Assembly (NCBI GenBank): GCA_030065635.1
Contig: JASJDJ010000007.1
Location: forward strand, 1 to 64,000
DNA: 64,000 nucleotides
DNA from: Xenococcaceae cyanobacterium MO_188.B32
GTDB taxonomy: Bacteria; Cyanobacteriota; Cyanobacteriia; Cyanobacteriales; Xenococcaceae
Direction of reading: 5' to 3'
Numbering within the stretch: the stretch's first letter is position 1; the number at the start of each line of letters is the position of its first letter. Below, piece by piece: positions 55,970-64,000 of this stretch. The notes under the pieces are model-generated. The model did no database searches. It was given only the letters and a program-made list of their open reading frames with translations, and had not been told where the DNA came from. The position numbers were made by a program, and so were the translations under genes.

Positions 55970-56140
55970 CTACTTTTGTTGTTCATCTGTTTCTTCCGAT
56001 GAATAATTATTGATTTCGTCCTTAAAACCGCGTAAAGTTTTTCCTAGCGCGCTGCCAACTTCGGGAATTTTTTTCGGACCGAAAACAAGCAGAGCCACAA
56101 ACCCAATCACAGCTACTTCTGCCCAACCCAAACCAAACAT
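55970..56140 (-). CDS. tatA: Twin-arginine translocase subunit TatA-like
   Basis: A 56-residue pore-forming subunit of the Tat system, which exports folded proteins across the thylakoid and plasma membranes. It has the short N-terminal helix MFGLGWAEVAVIGFVALLVF, the FGPKKIPE hinge and an amphipathic helix VGSALGKTLRGFKDEI. An AGGAG ribosome-binding site lies eight bases before the ATG. Cyanobacteria often carry more than one TatA/E copy, and this short form could be either. It converges on uvrA. Confidence 0.92.
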   Translation of the reverse strand: MFGLGWAEVAVIGFVALLVFGPKKIPEVGSALGKTLRGFKDEINNYSSEETDEQQK

Positions 56141-56241
56141 GATCGCTCTCCTAAAATGAATAGATTAATAGTTAAATAGTATATATATCCAAACTAATTT
56201 CAGTATATCTTTAAAGTAATAGAGCATTGGTCGCTACTTAA

Positions 56242-56349
56242 TAGACCTCTTGCATAAGTCCTATAAACCTTGGTTAAGTCGAAGGTACTCCGCCTTGAAA
56301 AGGCGGAGCCTGCTTCGACCGCATTCCGTTTATTTTTGCAAGAAGTCTA
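56242..56349. mobile_element. 108-bp MITE (TAGAC-CTTGCA ends)
   Basis: Terminal inverted repeats TAGACCTCTTGCATAA and the complement of TTTTGCAAGAAGTCTA match in 14 of 16 positions. An inner GC-rich hairpin CTCCGCCTT-GAA-AAGGCGGAG lies between them. It is non-coding. It sits 34 bases upstream of the second pcyA, and a solo copy of the same end lies at 59470-59492. Confidence 0.65.
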
Positions 56350-56382
56350 ATCAAGCTGCCCTTATCGCTGTCGATCGTAAAT

Positions 56383-57150
56383 ATGTTGGAAACCTCAAAG
56401 TCTTCACTGCGCCAAGAGCAACACCCTTTAATTTGTCAGCTAGCCGATTTAATTATTGACTATTGGCATCGATATCTCAATCTATCACCTTATTCTTTAC
56501 CAGAAGGATTGGGTTATGTAGAAGGGAAACTAGAAGGGGAAAAACTCAGAATTGAAAATCGCTGCTATCAAACACCTCAGTTTCGTAAAATGCACTTAGA
56601 ATTGGCTAAGGTAGGGGCTAATTTAGATATTCTTCATTGTGTGATGTTTCCTCGCCCAGAATATCCCTTACCAATGTTTGGCTGCGATATAGTAGCAGGA
56701 AAGGCAGGAATTAGTGCTGCGATCGTCGATCTTTCTCCTACTAGTCCAGAAAAAATTCTTCCTCAAGCTTACCAAAATATTCTCTCGACATTACCTCCTA
56801 GCCAATTTTCTCAGCACCGCGAGTTACCACCATGGGCTGATATATTTTCGGAGTTTTGCCTGTTTATTCGTCCTCAAACCTCTCAAGAAGAACAAGATTT
56901 TCTCGAACAAGTAAAAAGTTTTTTGGCAGTTCACTGTCAGCAAGCTATTAAAGCTCAACCTTTATCTCCTCAGCAACAAAAATTATATCTAGAAGGACAA
57001 AATTATTACTGTACCAAACAACAAAAAAACGATAAAACTCGTCGCGTGTTAGAAAAAGCTTTTGGCCCCGATTGGGCTGAATATTATATGAATTCGGTTC
57101 TGTTTGATATGCCAGAAGCCGAGACTTCTGAAACTAATTCTCGAAAATAA
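56383..57150 (+). CDS. pcyA: Phycocyanobilin:ferredoxin oxidoreductase, copy 2
   Basis: The canonical-looking PcyA of this window, 255 residues. It keeps the family blocks almost unchanged: [54 protein letters not shown], and [13 protein letters not shown] near the C-terminus. All catalytic His, Glu and Asp positions are present. It produces phycocyanobilin from biliverdin. A MITE lies just upstream, and a sugar-binding lipoprotein gene follows 15 bases after the stop. Confidence 0.95.
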   Translation: MLETSKSSLRQEQHPLICQLADLIIDYWHRYLNLSPYSLPEGLGYVEGKLEGEKLRIENRCYQTPQFRKMHLELAKVGANLDILHCVMFPRPEYPLPMFGCDIVAGKAGISAAIVDLSPTSPEKILPQAYQNILSTLPPSQFSQHRELPPWADIFSEFCLFIRPQTSQEEQDFLEQVKSFLAVHCQQAIKAQPLSPQQQKLYLEGQNYYCTKQQKNDKTRRVLEKAFGPDWAEYYMNSVLFDMPEAETSETNSRK

Positions 57151-57165
57151 TCAGAGATGTAGTCT

Positions 57166-58440
57166 ATGAGACTTTACATAGTGCGGGTATTTATATATTT
57201 TATTATTTTATGCTCACTAGTTACTGGTTGCCAAAGTAGCAGTGATAATAATCCCAACTTGACTAAGGTAACTCTTTGGCACGGTATAAATCCTCTAGAA
57301 AATAGAATTGTTTTTAATCAATTAGTCGCTCGATTCAATCAAACCCATGACAATATTCAAGTAGAAGCTTTATACATTGGACAACCAGATTCTCAATTGC
57401 CCAAAATATTAGCAGCTACAGTAAGCGAACAACCACCAGATATGTTGTGGTTCGTTCCGCAAATAACGGGAGAACTTACTCAATTAGGAGCTTTATTCCC
57501 CCTAGAAAATTGGTTAAATAAGTCCCCCATCAAAGCAGAAATAGACCCCGCCATGTTTGATTCTATGGAATTAGACGGACATATTTTTTCTGTTCCTTTA
57601 GCTACTAATAATGCTGCTATTTTTTATCGTCCTAGTTTATTTGCCGAAGCTGGAATTAAAAATTTACCGCAAAATTGGCAACAATTAAAACAAGTAGCCA
57701 AACAACTAACAACCGATCTTAATGGAGATGGAATTAACGACCGTTACGGTATCTTTTTATCTTTAGGAAAAGGAGAATGGACGGTATTTGCTTGGCTTCC
57801 TTTTATTTATAGTGCGGGAGGAAAGTTATTAGCAGAAAACCAACCCAATTTAGTTAATCCAGGTACTATTGAAGCCTTACAATTAGGTGCGGATTTAGTT
57901 AAAGATGGTGTAGCCATGTTATCTGCACCAGAAAGGGGCTATGAATTAGATAGTTTCCTTTCTGGTAAAGCAGCCATGCAAGTAACAGGACCTTGGACTT
58001 TAGGACAACTACAACAAACCGATACTGATTACGGTGTTTTTCCTATTCCCGTATCTCAAGAAAAAGCTGCCGTAGTAGGAGGAGAAAATCTATTTGTTTT
58101 TAAAACAACTTCTCAAAGAGAACAAGCAGCCATAAAATTTTTAGAATATGTTTTAAGCGAAGAATTTCAAACGACTTGGGCATTAAAAACAGGTTATTTA
58201 CCGATTAATTTAAAATCACAACAAAGTCCAGATTATCAAAAATTTGTCCGAGAAAATCCTGTAATTAATGTTTTTTTAGAACAAATGCAATGGGCGCGTT
58301 CTCGTCCTATTATTCCTAAATATACTCGTCTTTCTGAAAATTTAGGACGAGCGATCGAAGCTTCTCTTTTAGGAGAAAAAACACCAGCAGAAGCCTTGGC
58401 TCAATCTCAAAAGCGTTTAGAATTAATTTTTAATAAATAG
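57166..58440 (+). CDS. ABC-transporter solute-binding lipoprotein (sugar type)
   Basis: A 424-residue extracellular binding protein of family 1 (MalE/UgpB-like). N-terminal signal with lipobox LVTGC (lipidated Cys about residue 22), then VTLWHGINPLENRIVFNQLVARFN, typical ligand-domain segments (DPAMFDSMELDGHIFSVPLATNN, NWQQLKQVAKQLT), and GPWTLGQLQ. It would capture a sugar or glycerol-phosphate-like solute in the periplasm. No permease or ATPase gene is next to it. It starts 15 bases after pcyA copy 2, so the two share a transcript at least in part. Confidence 0.88.
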   Translation: MRLYIVRVFIYFIILCSLVTGCQSSSDNNPNLTKVTLWHGINPLENRIVFNQLVARFNQTHDNIQVEALYIGQPDSQLPKILAATVSEQPPDMLWFVPQITGELTQLGALFPLENWLNKSPIKAEIDPAMFDSMELDGHIFSVPLATNNAAIFYRPSLFAEAGIKNLPQNWQQLKQVAKQLTTDLNGDGINDRYGIFLSLGKGEWTVFAWLPFIYSAGGKLLAENQPNLVNPGTIEALQLGADLVKDGVAMLSAPERGYELDSFLSGKAAMQVTGPWTLGQLQQTDTDYGVFPIPVSQEKAAVVGGENLFVFKTTSQREQAAIKFLEYVLSEEFQTTWALKTGYLPINLKSQQSPDYQKFVRENPVINVFLEQMQWARSRPIIPKYTRLSENLGRAIEASLLGEKTPAEALAQSQKRLELIFNK

Positions 58441-58469
58441 TCGCATCAACTAACTGAAAAAAACTAATT

Positions 58470-59030
58470 ATGTCTGGACAACCTACTCTTCAGACTCAAA
58501 GACTAATGTTACGTCCTTTTAGCCTACAAGATGTGTCAATAGTAACTAAATTAGCTAGTGAAAAAGAAATTGCTGCCACAACTCTTTTTATTCCCCATCC
58601 TTATACAGAAAAAGATGCTCGAGAATGGATTAGTACCCATGCCCATGCTTTTCAAGAAGATAAAGCAGCAATTTTCGCCATTGTAATTAATGACAATAAA
58701 CAACTGTGTGGAGCAATTGGGTTGGGAATCGATCGAGAAAATGATAGAGCAGAAATGGGCTATTGGATGGGAAAGCCCTATTGGAATAAAGGCTATTGTA
58801 CCGAAGCAGCCAAAGCAATTTTACAATATGGTTTTGCCACGCTCAAACTCCATCGCATTTGTGCAGATCATTTTAAAAGTAATCCAGCCTCAGGACGAGT
58901 AATGCAAAAAATTGGTATGATTTACGAGGGTTGTCGTCGCCATCATGTCAAAAAATGGGAAAAATTTGAAGATTTAGAACAATATGGAATTTTGAACCCC
59001 GATCGGCAGAAAGCATTGGAAGGAAATTGA
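58470..59030 (+). CDS. GNAT acetyltransferase (RimJ/RimL type)
   Basis: A 186-residue N-acetyltransferase with the N-terminal QTQRLMLRPFSLQDV, the acetyl-CoA loop MGYWMGKPYWNKGYCTEAAKAIL, and the C-terminal LKLHRICADHFKSNPASGRVMQKIGMIYEG. It modifies amino groups on proteins or small molecules; substrate unknown. It is 29 bases after the solute-binding protein, same strand. Confidence 0.88.
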   Translation: MSGQPTLQTQRLMLRPFSLQDVSIVTKLASEKEIAATTLFIPHPYTEKDAREWISTHAHAFQEDKAAIFAIVINDNKQLCGAIGLGIDRENDRAEMGYWMGKPYWNKGYCTEAAKAILQYGFATLKLHRICADHFKSNPASGRVMQKIGMIYEGCRRHHVKKWEKFEDLEQYGILNPDRQKALEGN

Positions 59031-59089
59031 AAATAAGCATATATTAATCGTAATGAACCTATAAATTCATTTAATTGGGAGAAATAACT

Positions 59090-59467
59090 GTGAGTAAATG
59101 TGTCTTAATTGTTGATGATGAAGAAGATGTACGCTCGATCGCTAAACTAGGTTTAGAGATGGGTGCAAATTGGCAAGTACTCACAGCAAGTTCTGGTAAA
59201 GAGGCACTAAATATTGCTCAAACTAACAAACCTGACATTATCTTACTAGACCTCATGATGCCAGATTGGGATGGTCGGATAACTTTAGAACAATTAAAAG
59301 CAGACCCCCAAACTCAACATATTCCCGTAATTTTGATGACAGCCAAAAATCAATCATCCGCAGAAGCCAGATTGGTGGGTTTAGAAGTAGCAGCCATCTT
59401 TACTAAACCCTTTCGTCCTTTACAATTATCAGAACAAATTACTGCTGTTTTAGAAAACTTAACCTAA
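59090..59467 (+). CDS. Single-receiver response regulator
   Basis: A 125-residue stand-alone receiver with VLIVDDEED, phosphoacceptor Asp in ILLDLMMPDWDG, LMTAKN and FTKPF. The start is GTG 59090, seven bases after GGGAGAAA. A TTG five codons upstream lacks that spacing. It resembles the RcaF-like regulator at 16723-17100 in length and sequence, and so is a paralogue. No kinase is adjacent. Confidence 0.85.
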   Translation: MSKCVLIVDDEEDVRSIAKLGLEMGANWQVLTASSGKEALNIAQTNKPDIILLDLMMPDWDGRITLEQLKADPQTQHIPVILMTAKNQSSAEARLVGLEVAAIFTKPFRPLQLSEQITAVLENLT

Positions 59468-59469
59468 TT

Positions 59470-59492
59470 ATAAGACTTTTGCAAGATGTCTA
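59470..59492. repeat. Solo element end (TAGAC-TTGCAAAA type)
   Basis: Read on the minus strand it is TAGACATCTTGCAAAAGTC, matching the terminal repeat of the 56242-56349 MITE in about 14 of 16 positions. It is nearly self-complementary, as if two element ends were fused after excision. Confidence 0.45.
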
Positions 59493-59665
59493 ATATCATC
59501 AATATCTAAGTTTAAGGCTGATTTGAACACGCGAGCTTTGTGTCGTCCATCTGCATGATTGGGGTGGTATTACATAGCGATCGCGCCGATTTAGGGGTGA
59601 GTAAATTATTAAAAAATTGTAGGATTTACTAAGAAGTATCGAATTAGTAAAGATTAAACTAAAAT

Positions 59666-61180
59666 ATGCCTCGTATTTCTAAATTAAAATTTGACCGAGG
59701 TACTCTCATCTTACATCCCCCACCAAGAGGGAAAGTATGGCTAGAATATGCCACTTGGGACGATCGCGTTGAAAAGTTTCGGATTCCTGCTATCTATTAT
59801 CGTCCTCTGGTAGAGGCAATGCGGAGGGAAGAGGTAAATTTTATCGATGAAGCCAAAGAATTTTATCCTCTAGAACTCAATTCTGGTTTTGAACTCGAAC
59901 CCTATACCCATCAACGAGAAGCATTACAGGCTTGGAAACAGTCACAAAGACAAGGAGTAGTCGTATTACCCACGGCTGCGGGCAAAACCTATTTAGCCCA
60001 AATGGCGATGCAAGCTACTCCCCGTACTACTTTGATTGTGGTACCCACTTTGGACTTAATGCATCAGTGGTATGCTCAAATTGAGGCTGCCTTTCCCGAT
60101 CTCGAAGTAGGATTGTTAGGAGGAGGTTCGCGCGATCGCACTCCCATTTTAATTGCTACCTATAATAGTGCAGCTATACATGCAGAAAATATCGGGAATA
60201 AATACGCCTTTTTAATTTTCGATGAATGTCACCACTTACCTACAGACTTTTTTAAAGTAATAGCCGAATATGCGATCGCCCCTTATCGTTTGGGGTTAAC
60301 CGCTACTCCCGAACGTACCGATGGCAGTCACCGCTTCTTGGATTCGCTTATTGGTAAAATTGTTTATCGTAAAAGTGCTAAAGACCTTTCTGGCGGTGCT
60401 TTGGCAAGACATAAAATAGTATCGATTAAAGTAAAATTATCTCAACAAGAAAGAACCAAGTACGACCGCGCCATCAAAACTCGTAACGATTTTTTACGCC
60501 AATCTAATATTTCCCTCTCTAGTTTAGAAGGATGGCAATTGTTTGTCCAAGCCAGTGCGCGATCGCCCCAAGGCAGAAGGGCAATGTTAGCACACCGCGA
60601 AGCTAAAGAAATTGCTTTAGGTACAGATGCCAAACTAAGAATACTCATCGATCTAATTAGTAAACATTACCCCGAACGCATTCTTATTTTCACTAACGAT
60701 AATGCTACCGTCTATCGTATCTCTCAAGAATTTCTCATCCCGGCAATTACCTATCAAACCCCAGTCAAAGAACGCCACGATATCTTAACCAGGTTTAAAA
60801 CAGGAGAATACAAAACTCTGGTTGCTTCTCATGTTCTCAATGAGGGTGTTGATGTCCCCGATGCTAGAATTGCCATTATTTTATCTGGTACGGGTTCGAC
60901 TAGGGAATATGTTCAGCGACTAGGTAGAGTTTTGCGTAAAGGTACAGAGAAAAACAAACAAGCCATTCTCTATGAAGTAATTACAGAAGATACCAGCGAA
61001 GAAAGAACTTCTCAACGGCGCAGGGGTGAAAGTGAAGAGAGAAAACCGACAAAAGGCAAACCAAAAGAAAAACCTAAATATAGACAGCTAGAAATTGTTC
61101 CTTCTCCCTATCAAAATAATCCTCGTAAGCAATTTAAAGCTGCCGAAGAGTCGAAAAAATGGAATACAGAAGAAGAATAG
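59666..61180 (+). CDS. Superfamily 2 DNA helicase (XPB-like)
   Basis: A 504-residue helicase of the XPB/UvsW-like group. An N-terminal domain (about 1-85) precedes the ATPase: Walker A LPTAAGKTYLAQ (about 111), DEAH-type motif II DECHHLP (about 190), motif III GLTATPERTDG. The C-terminal lobe has ILIFTNDN and LNEGVDVPDARIAI, and motif VI QRLGRVLRKG. It translocates on double-stranded DNA or opens duplexes in repair or transcription-coupled processes. The C-terminal 70 residues are charged and variable. Confidence 0.9.
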   Translation: MPRISKLKFDRGTLILHPPPRGKVWLEYATWDDRVEKFRIPAIYYRPLVEAMRREEVNFIDEAKEFYPLELNSGFELEPYTHQREALQAWKQSQRQGVVVLPTAAGKTYLAQMAMQATPRTTLIVVPTLDLMHQWYAQIEAAFPDLEVGLLGGGSRDRTPILIATYNSAAIHAENIGNKYAFLIFDECHHLPTDFFKVIAEYAIAPYRLGLTATPERTDGSHRFLDSLIGKIVYRKSAKDLSGGALARHKIVSIKVKLSQQERTKYDRAIKTRNDFLRQSNISLSSLEGWQLFVQASARSPQGRRAMLAHREAKEIALGTDAKLRILIDLISKHYPERILIFTNDNATVYRISQEFLIPAITYQTPVKERHDILTRFKTGEYKTLVASHVLNEGVDVPDARIAIILSGTGSTREYVQRLGRVLRKGTEKNKQAILYEVITEDTSEERTSQRRRGESEERKPTKGKPKEKPKYRQLEIVPSPYQNNPRKQFKAAEESKKWNTEEE

Positions 61181-61458
61181 ACTTTTTACAAGTGCAAAAA
61201 TATTCTTTTGTTTGGCAAAAAACTCTAGTAATTTAGAATAATTATTCTCTAGTTTTCATAAAGAATAAATAGATTTAAGTTTGAAGAAAAATTTTAGTTT
61301 AATTTTGCTCTAATTTGTCATAATATCCATCGCTTAATTTTCTCTTTAGTCAATTTTACTGATGCTGTAAATACTGATGTTACTAGGGGGGGAGATGTTA
61401 GAAATAATGAGGAATTTATTTTACTTAGAAAAAATTCCTCAACGTATTAGGTATTAAT

Positions 61459-62031
61459 ATGAAAAACGTGCAAACTTTAGGAAAAATAGGAATTGGCATT
61501 AGTGCGATTAGCATTAGTTTGGCTTTTACAGCTTCCTCAGCATCAGCAATAAGCACAACTTACGACCTCAACTTTACTTTAAATTCAGGCTCGGGAGCAG
61601 GTAGTGGAACAATTACATTTGATGATAGTCTTCTTGCTCCTAATACAAATATTTTTTTTAGTAACGATTTCAGCAATCTTATCGATCTTGATGCTACGTT
61701 TTCAGGACTTGCAACAACTCCAAGTACAACTAGCTTTGCCAAAAACGATCTATCTAGTTGGATTTTCAGCACTAATTCTAATGGAGATATTACTGATTTA
61801 AATTTCTTTATGGGTAGTTTAGATAATTCTGATGGGCTAAGTATCCAGGGAGTCGAGCCTTTTACACTGGACATACTAGATGTTTCCGATTCACCAATAG
61901 CTTCGTTTACTATTAATCCAACACCAGGAGTAGCAGCAGTTCCTTTTGAGTTTTCGCCAACATTAGGATTATTAGCTGTAGGAGGAATCTTCGGCATTTC
62001 CCAACTCCGTAAAAAATTAGTAGTTAAGTAA
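61459..62031 (+). CDS. Exported PEP-CTERM-like (PFE variant) protein
   Basis: A 190-residue secreted protein. N-terminal signal peptide (about 1-30, cut near ASAIS), a beta-rich Ser/Thr/Asn-rich body, and a C-terminal sorting signal VPFEFSPTLGLLAVGGIFG followed by a basic KK tail. The PFEFSPTLG block is the cyanobacterial variant of PEP-CTERM; such proteins are processed and sorted by an exosortase to the envelope or matrix. Function of the body is unknown. A bidirectional terminator follows. Confidence 0.85.
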   Translation: MKNVQTLGKIGIGISAISISLAFTASSASAISTTYDLNFTLNSGSGAGSGTITFDDSLLAPNTNIFFSNDFSNLIDLDATFSGLATTPSTTSFAKNDLSSWIFSTNSNGDITDLNFFMGSLDNSDGLSIQGVEPFTLDILDVSDSPIASFTINPTPGVAAVPFEFSPTLGLLAVGGIFGISQLRKKLVVK

Positions 62032-62072
62032 AACAATAGACAATCTTTCTGCATAAGTAATTGCAAAAAACG

Positions 62073-62107
62073 AAAAGCGATCGATCATAAAAAACGATCG
62101 CTTTTTT
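62073..62107. terminator. Bidirectional intrinsic terminator
   Basis: Perfect arms AAAAGCGATCG and CGATCGCTTTT with an 11-base loop, followed by T-runs in both orientations. It lies between the convergent PEP-CTERM-like gene and the coiled-coil gene. Confidence 0.8.
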
Positions 62108-62460
62108 CATCCAGCACAAGATTTAAGTAGCCAACCAATAATCACCCCTAATCCCCCTATCCTCACTGCTTGCCAAAAGGGTTGCCAATTGAGTAAACGG
62201 CTTTCTAAATTGACCTCTAAGTTGTCTAATTCTTGTTGTATGTGTCGTAATTGAGTTTTAATTGGCTCTCTACTCTGATTATCTTGCTGCTGTTGTTTTA
62301 ATCTTTCTTGCCGTTGTTGTAATTCAATCCGTCTTTGGTAATCTCGCTTGACCTGAGCATGACGTTCTTTAAGTTCCGATAGCGATCGATCTATATCTAT
62401 CAATAGTTGTTCTAGTTCTTGGTTATCGTCTGGAGTAAAACCCGAATTTTGAGCAGACAT
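62107..62460 (-). CDS. Coiled-coil protein with C-terminal membrane helix
   Basis: A 117-residue protein. A glutamine/arginine-rich coiled coil (about 14-88; repeated ERxxQ patterns) precedes a hydrophobic C-terminal helix (AVRIGGLGVIIGWLLKSCAG), so it is tail-anchored. It diverges from the next gene with 47 bases between starts. I do not know a named family; the design is common for cyanobacterial envelope-associated proteins. Confidence 0.6.
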   Translation of the reverse strand: MSAQNSGFTPDDNQELEQLLIDIDRSLSELKERHAQVKRDYQRRIELQQRQERLKQQQQDNQSREPIKTQLRHIQQELDNLEVNLESRLLNWQPFWQAVRIGGLGVIIGWLLKSCAG

Positions 62461-62507
62461 ACTTAAGATATAGTCAAAGAAAAAGAACTACTCGATATTA
62501 ACTCATC

Positions 62508-62792
62508 ATGTCGGAAACTACTAAGTTAAATAACCAAGATTTGCTTCAAGAAGTTAGTACATTAGAATTAGCACGAGCTTTAGCCGAACGTTTAGCTATC
62601 CCTCATTCTGATTGGCATCGTCTCAAAGCTAATCGACAAGCTCAAGCAGGACAACAACTTGCTTCTGCCTTAGTCTTTTTAATCAAAAAACAGCCTCAAG
62701 AAGCTTTAATGCGGATTAATCAAGCTGCTGGTTGGCTCGATCGTTCTATTTCTGCTCCTCCCTGCCCCAGTCATGGGAGTAAGAGAGAGTAG
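62508..62792 (+). CDS. Small conserved protein (DUF6439-like)
   Basis: A 94-residue helical protein: LELARALAERLAIPHSDWHRLKANRQAQAGQQLASALVFLIKKQPQ followed by EALMRINQAAGWLDRSI. The WHRLKANR and AGWLD blocks are conserved among cyanobacterial homologues that I associate with DUF6439. Function unknown. The Pro/Cys-rich tail is probably disordered. Confidence 0.65.
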   Translation: MSETTKLNNQDLLQEVSTLELARALAERLAIPHSDWHRLKANRQAQAGQQLASALVFLIKKQPQEALMRINQAAGWLDRSISAPPCPSHGSKRE

Positions 62793-62841
62793 CAAGTAGC
62801 AAGTAGTAAGTAGGGAGTTTCTGATTACTAGACTCCTAGTT

Positions 62842-63108
62842 TTACTCAACCACAATACACCATTGATGAAGTTGATAGGTTACACAGTTGTTTTTAATTA
62901 ATGGGTCTTGTGCCACAATAGCTTTGGCTTCGTCTAAACAAGATGCTTCAAAAATGAGCATTCCGCCTCCTAGTTCTTGCCAATAACCCGAACGAGCTTT
63001 ATGTCCTTGGGCAATTAATTGGCGAACATACTCTTTATGAGCGGGTACATATCGATCGAAAGTCTTTTTATCGACAATACCCTCTTCAATTTTGACAAAA
63101 ATAGGCAT
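62842..63108 (-). CDS. YciI family protein
   Basis: An 88-residue YciI-like protein with a ferredoxin-like alpha/beta fold. It keeps the conserved histidine in PAHKEYVRQLIAQGH, the glycine-rich GGGMLIFEASCLDEAKAIVAQDPL segment, and a C-terminal QWCIVVE. Its biological role is not established; relatives resemble small dehydrochlorinase-type or stress proteins. Confidence 0.85.
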   Translation of the reverse strand: MPIFVKIEEGIVDKKTFDRYVPAHKEYVRQLIAQGHKARSGYWQELGGGMLIFEASCLDEAKAIVAQDPLIKNNCVTYQLHQWCIVVE

Positions 63109-63117
63109 ACTAATTAT

Positions 63118-63142
63118 TAGTAGTTAGTAGTTAGTAGTTAGT
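63118..63142. repeat. Short tandem repeat (TTAGTAG)
   Basis: Tandem TTAGTAG heptamers upstream of the YciI gene. A related AGTAGCA run lies at 62787-62812, downstream of it. Confidence 0.7.
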
Positions 63143-63222
63143 TTTGCTCTCAGATTTAAATATCTAACTAAGAACTAAAAACTAAAAACTAGAATTACTG
63201 ATTCTGTTAAAGCGAAGAATAG

Positions 63223-64000
63223 TTACTTGCTTTCTAAAAAAGTTTTAACATCTCCGTCTGGACTCAGCAATAAACGAATAATCTGATTTCCTTTAGTAGC
63301 ACTAGGAGAAATAAATGATTCTCCCATTAAAGGAATGTTAGTGCGATCGATAAATATTTTTGAAGCTTTACCAATAGGAGTAATTCGGACAATTGAGCCT
63401 TCAGAATTAATTACCAGACGATATTCGATAGTTTGTTTTAATTCTGCTGGTGGTTGCCATTTCTGCTGAAAATATCGTTCTACTTCTTTTAATTGAGGGG
63501 TAGTAACGGATTTCTCTGGTTCTGCTGACTGTAAAGATTGTGTTGGCGAACTATTATCATCTGCTTTAGCAACAGAATTATTAATAATATCTGCTTCTGT
63601 GGGGAGTAGTGATGGGGAAAGGGGAGGAACCTCTGGTATGGGTATATTTTCTGGTTTCGATCTAAGAGCCAGTTCAGACTGAGAAGGTCGATTAGAAGGC
63701 TGGTTGGGTTTGGGTTGTTTGGTAAGTTTTGGCTTAACGGTTGGTATTTGCTCGATTTTTGGTAGAGGATATTTGGAAAAATCTGGTACATTAGCAGGAG
63801 GAGCTTTAGGCTTTTCTACTGGAGGTGGTGGTGGTAATTTTTCTTTTGAAGAAAGAGGGTCTTGTAGTTGGCTTTGAGTTGCTGGTTTTTTGGGAGATTT
63901 AGTTATTTGAGGCGGAATGACCTCATCTGGTTTATCTCGATCGATTTTAGGTTTGTCAGAGGCTGATTCGGATTCTCGTACAGAAGCGGATTGAAAATTT
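63223..64000 (-). CDS. Proline-rich protein, 5' part outside the window
   Basis: An open frame with no stop for 259 codons, running off the right edge, so its start is missing. The N-terminal visible part is rich in Pro, Lys, Gln and Ser (PPPPPVEKPKAPP, KPKLTKQPKPNQPSNRPSQ). A folded C-terminal domain follows (about the last 90 residues; QLKEVERYFQQKWQPP, YRLVINSEGSIVRITPIGK, then a stop after FLESK). This layout resembles TonB-like or cell-envelope-spanning proteins with a proline-rich spacer. No further identification is possible from the fragment. Confidence 0.7.
   Translation of the reverse strand, partial: NFQSASVRESESASDKPKIDRDKPDEVIPPQITKSPKKPATQSQLQDPLSSKEKLPPPPPVEKPKAPPANVPDFSKYPLPKIEQIPTVKPKLTKQPKPNQPSNRPSQSELALRSKPENIPIPEVPPLSPSLLPTEADIINNSVAKADDNSSPTQSLQSAEPEKSVTTPQLKEVERYFQQKWQPPAELKQTIEYRLVINSEGSIVRITPIGKASKIFIDRTNIPLMGESFISPSATKGNQIIRLLLSPDGDVKTFLESK

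Noticed and set aside
63489-63791. 100-residue frame on the minus strand
   Set aside because: It is a shadow in another frame of the proline-rich partial gene at 63223-64000, which is open throughout.

Overview
The window is cyanobacterial. It carries a phycocyanin operon, bilin reductases, psbI, many GCGATCGC-type palindromes, AT-rich spacers, and small protein families known mainly from cyanobacteria (DUF1815, DUF1830, CyRepA1). The mix of unicellular-type housekeeping genes, heptamer-like intergenic repeats and many decayed insertion elements fits a Chroococcales/Pleurocapsales-type genome, but the species cannot be fixed from sequence alone. I saw no rRNA, tRNA or CRISPR array.

Layout. 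0-10 kb: a diguanylate cyclase, an orphan ABC ATPase, a decayed sugar-nucleotide reductase, then metabolism (hemA, glpX, gcvT), a TauE-like permease and psbI. 10-15 kb: an accessory patch with an orphan Dnd-associated protein, a sensor kinase broken by a ~98-bp insertion, small HTH, NTF2-like and RHH proteins, and five copies of one strict palindrome (TGTGTCA-N12-TGACACA). 14.8-25 kb: a light-signalling and antenna block. It has a cyanobacteriochrome-like kinase, a single-receiver regulator and a multidomain RcaC-type regulator, followed by pcyA and an operon cpcB-cpcA-three rod linkers-cpcD. An L-box-like element lies upstream of cpcB and an intrinsic terminator lies after cpcA. Gene order and domain architecture match the RcaE/RcaF/RcaC chromatic-acclimation relay.

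25-30 kb: glpK, a stand-alone groL with a perfect CIRCE operator, fabG and a thioredoxin. 30-39 kb: a second accessory region with a GIY-YIG protein, a CyRepA1-type plasmid replication protein, a DndD-like SMC ATPase broken by a perfect 50-bp tandem duplication, a DEP-domain protein, and 1.5 kb of element remnants. 39-50 kb: small conserved proteins, a ProA-like protein that lacks the catalytic cysteine, a PIN-PhoH protein, an HtrA protease, an LRR-Roc-COR (ROCO) protein and a cell-wall amidase. 50-64 kb: transposase relics, a NarL-type regulator, uvrA, a tatA-like gene, a second pcyA with a solute-binding lipoprotein, a response regulator, an XPB-like helicase, a PEP-CTERM-like protein and several small conserved genes. 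The last gene, a proline-rich protein, runs off the window end.

How it fits together: the most coherent system is the light-responsive relay beside the phycocyanin rod operon and a bilin-synthesis gene. The two accessory regions (10-15 kb and 30-39 kb) look like eroding mobile or defence islands.
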